Source of the DNA: Pluralibacter sp.
Lineage (GTDB): Bacteria; Pseudomonadota; Gammaproteobacteria; Enterobacterales; Enterobacteriaceae
Direction of reading: 5' to 3'
DNA length: 64,000 nt
Assembly (NCBI RefSeq): GCF_019237635.1
Contig: NZ_JAFAGS010000081.1
Coordinates: forward strand, 1-64,000
Shown: piece by piece, positions 63,909 to 64,000 of the stretch
Numbering within the stretch: the stretch's first letter is position 1
Layout: the number at the start of each line of letters is the position of its first letter
The notes under the pieces: generated by a model
Told to the model about the DNA's origin: nothing
What the model saw: only the letters and a program-made list of their open reading frames with translations
The model's database searches: none
Position numbers and translations under genes: made by a program

Positions 63909-64000
63909 ATGGTGAACAATATGACCGATTTAACCGCGCATGACGCCCTGCCAGTATGGCAAACCCGTGATCATCTTGACGATCCGGTGATTGGCGAACT
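63909..64000 (+). CDS. nuoC: NADH-quinone oxidoreductase subunit C/D (5' end)
   Basis: First 30 codons of the fused NuoCD subunit: [15 protein letters not shown] then [15 protein letters not shown], matching E. coli NuoCD with a slightly longer variable segment. The gene runs off the window. A second Met (63921) is also a possible start. Confidence 0.93.
   Translation, partial: MVNNMTDLTAHDALPVWQTRDHLDDPVIGE

Overview
This window is a stretch of enterobacterial chromosome, almost gene-for-gene collinear with the nupC-mntH-glk-alaC-fadL-fabB-purF-hisP-ackA-nuo segment of Escherichia coli, but from another genus. Several things point to Enterobacter, Lelliottia or a close relative: an indolepyruvate decarboxylase gene (ipdC) between ypeC and yfeO, no lpxP between ypdK and yfdY, a four-residue insertion in NuoB, and a LuxI/LuxR acyl-homoserine-lactone (AHL) pair beside tRNA-Arg argW. 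The genus call is inference; the gene families are read from the translated sequence.

Layout. 1-12.6 kb: tail of an EAL-domain phosphodiesterase, nupC, mntH (with Fur-like and MntR-like operators), ypeC, ipdC, yfeO, glk, the pyruvate-sensing ypdAB two-component pair, alaC, the 23-residue ypdK and yfdY. 12.6-15.35 kb: the one clearly accessory stretch, with an orphan WbuC-type cupin gene, an AT-rich convergent luxI/luxR pair with a lux-box-like operator, and argW. 15.5-22.7 kb: mlaA, fadL, yfcZ, fadIJ and sixA, with FadR-type operators at fadL and fadI and an orphan terminator that may end a small RNA. 22.7-31.4 kb: smrB, prmB-aroC-mepA-yfcA-epmC-yfcL, mnmC, fabB. 31.5-42.4 kb: flk and the long pdxB-usg-truA-dedA-accD-folC-dedD-cvpA-purF-ubiX series. 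42.6-46.7 kb: argT-hisJQMP, a basic amino acid/histidine ABC importer with two sigma-54-type promoters and NtrC-type sites. 46.8-50.8 kb: yfcH, folX, yfcG, yfcF, yfcE, yfcD. 50.8-60.2 kb: pta-ackA, yfbV, yfbU, hxpA, yfbS, yfbR, alaA. 60.2-64 kb: a long AT-rich leader, lrhA, and the start of the nuo (complex I) operon, cut off in nuoC.

How it works together. Most genes are housekeeping: nucleoside, Mn and anion transport; acetate, pyruvate and alanine metabolism; fatty acid uptake, degradation and synthesis; purine, folate, PLP and chorismate pathways; tRNA and EF-P modification; envelope maintenance. The most interesting part is the LuxI/LuxR locus. All examined AHL-binding and catalytic residues are present, the two genes end 4 bp apart tail to tail, and a CTG-N10-CAG dyad sits 37 bp before luxI. 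This arrangement resembles EsaI/EsaR-type systems, in which the free receptor represses. Secondary observations are a possible small RNA between fadL and yfcZ, a 24-codon leader ORF 11 nt before lrhA, and separate nitrogen-regulated promoters for argT and hisJ.
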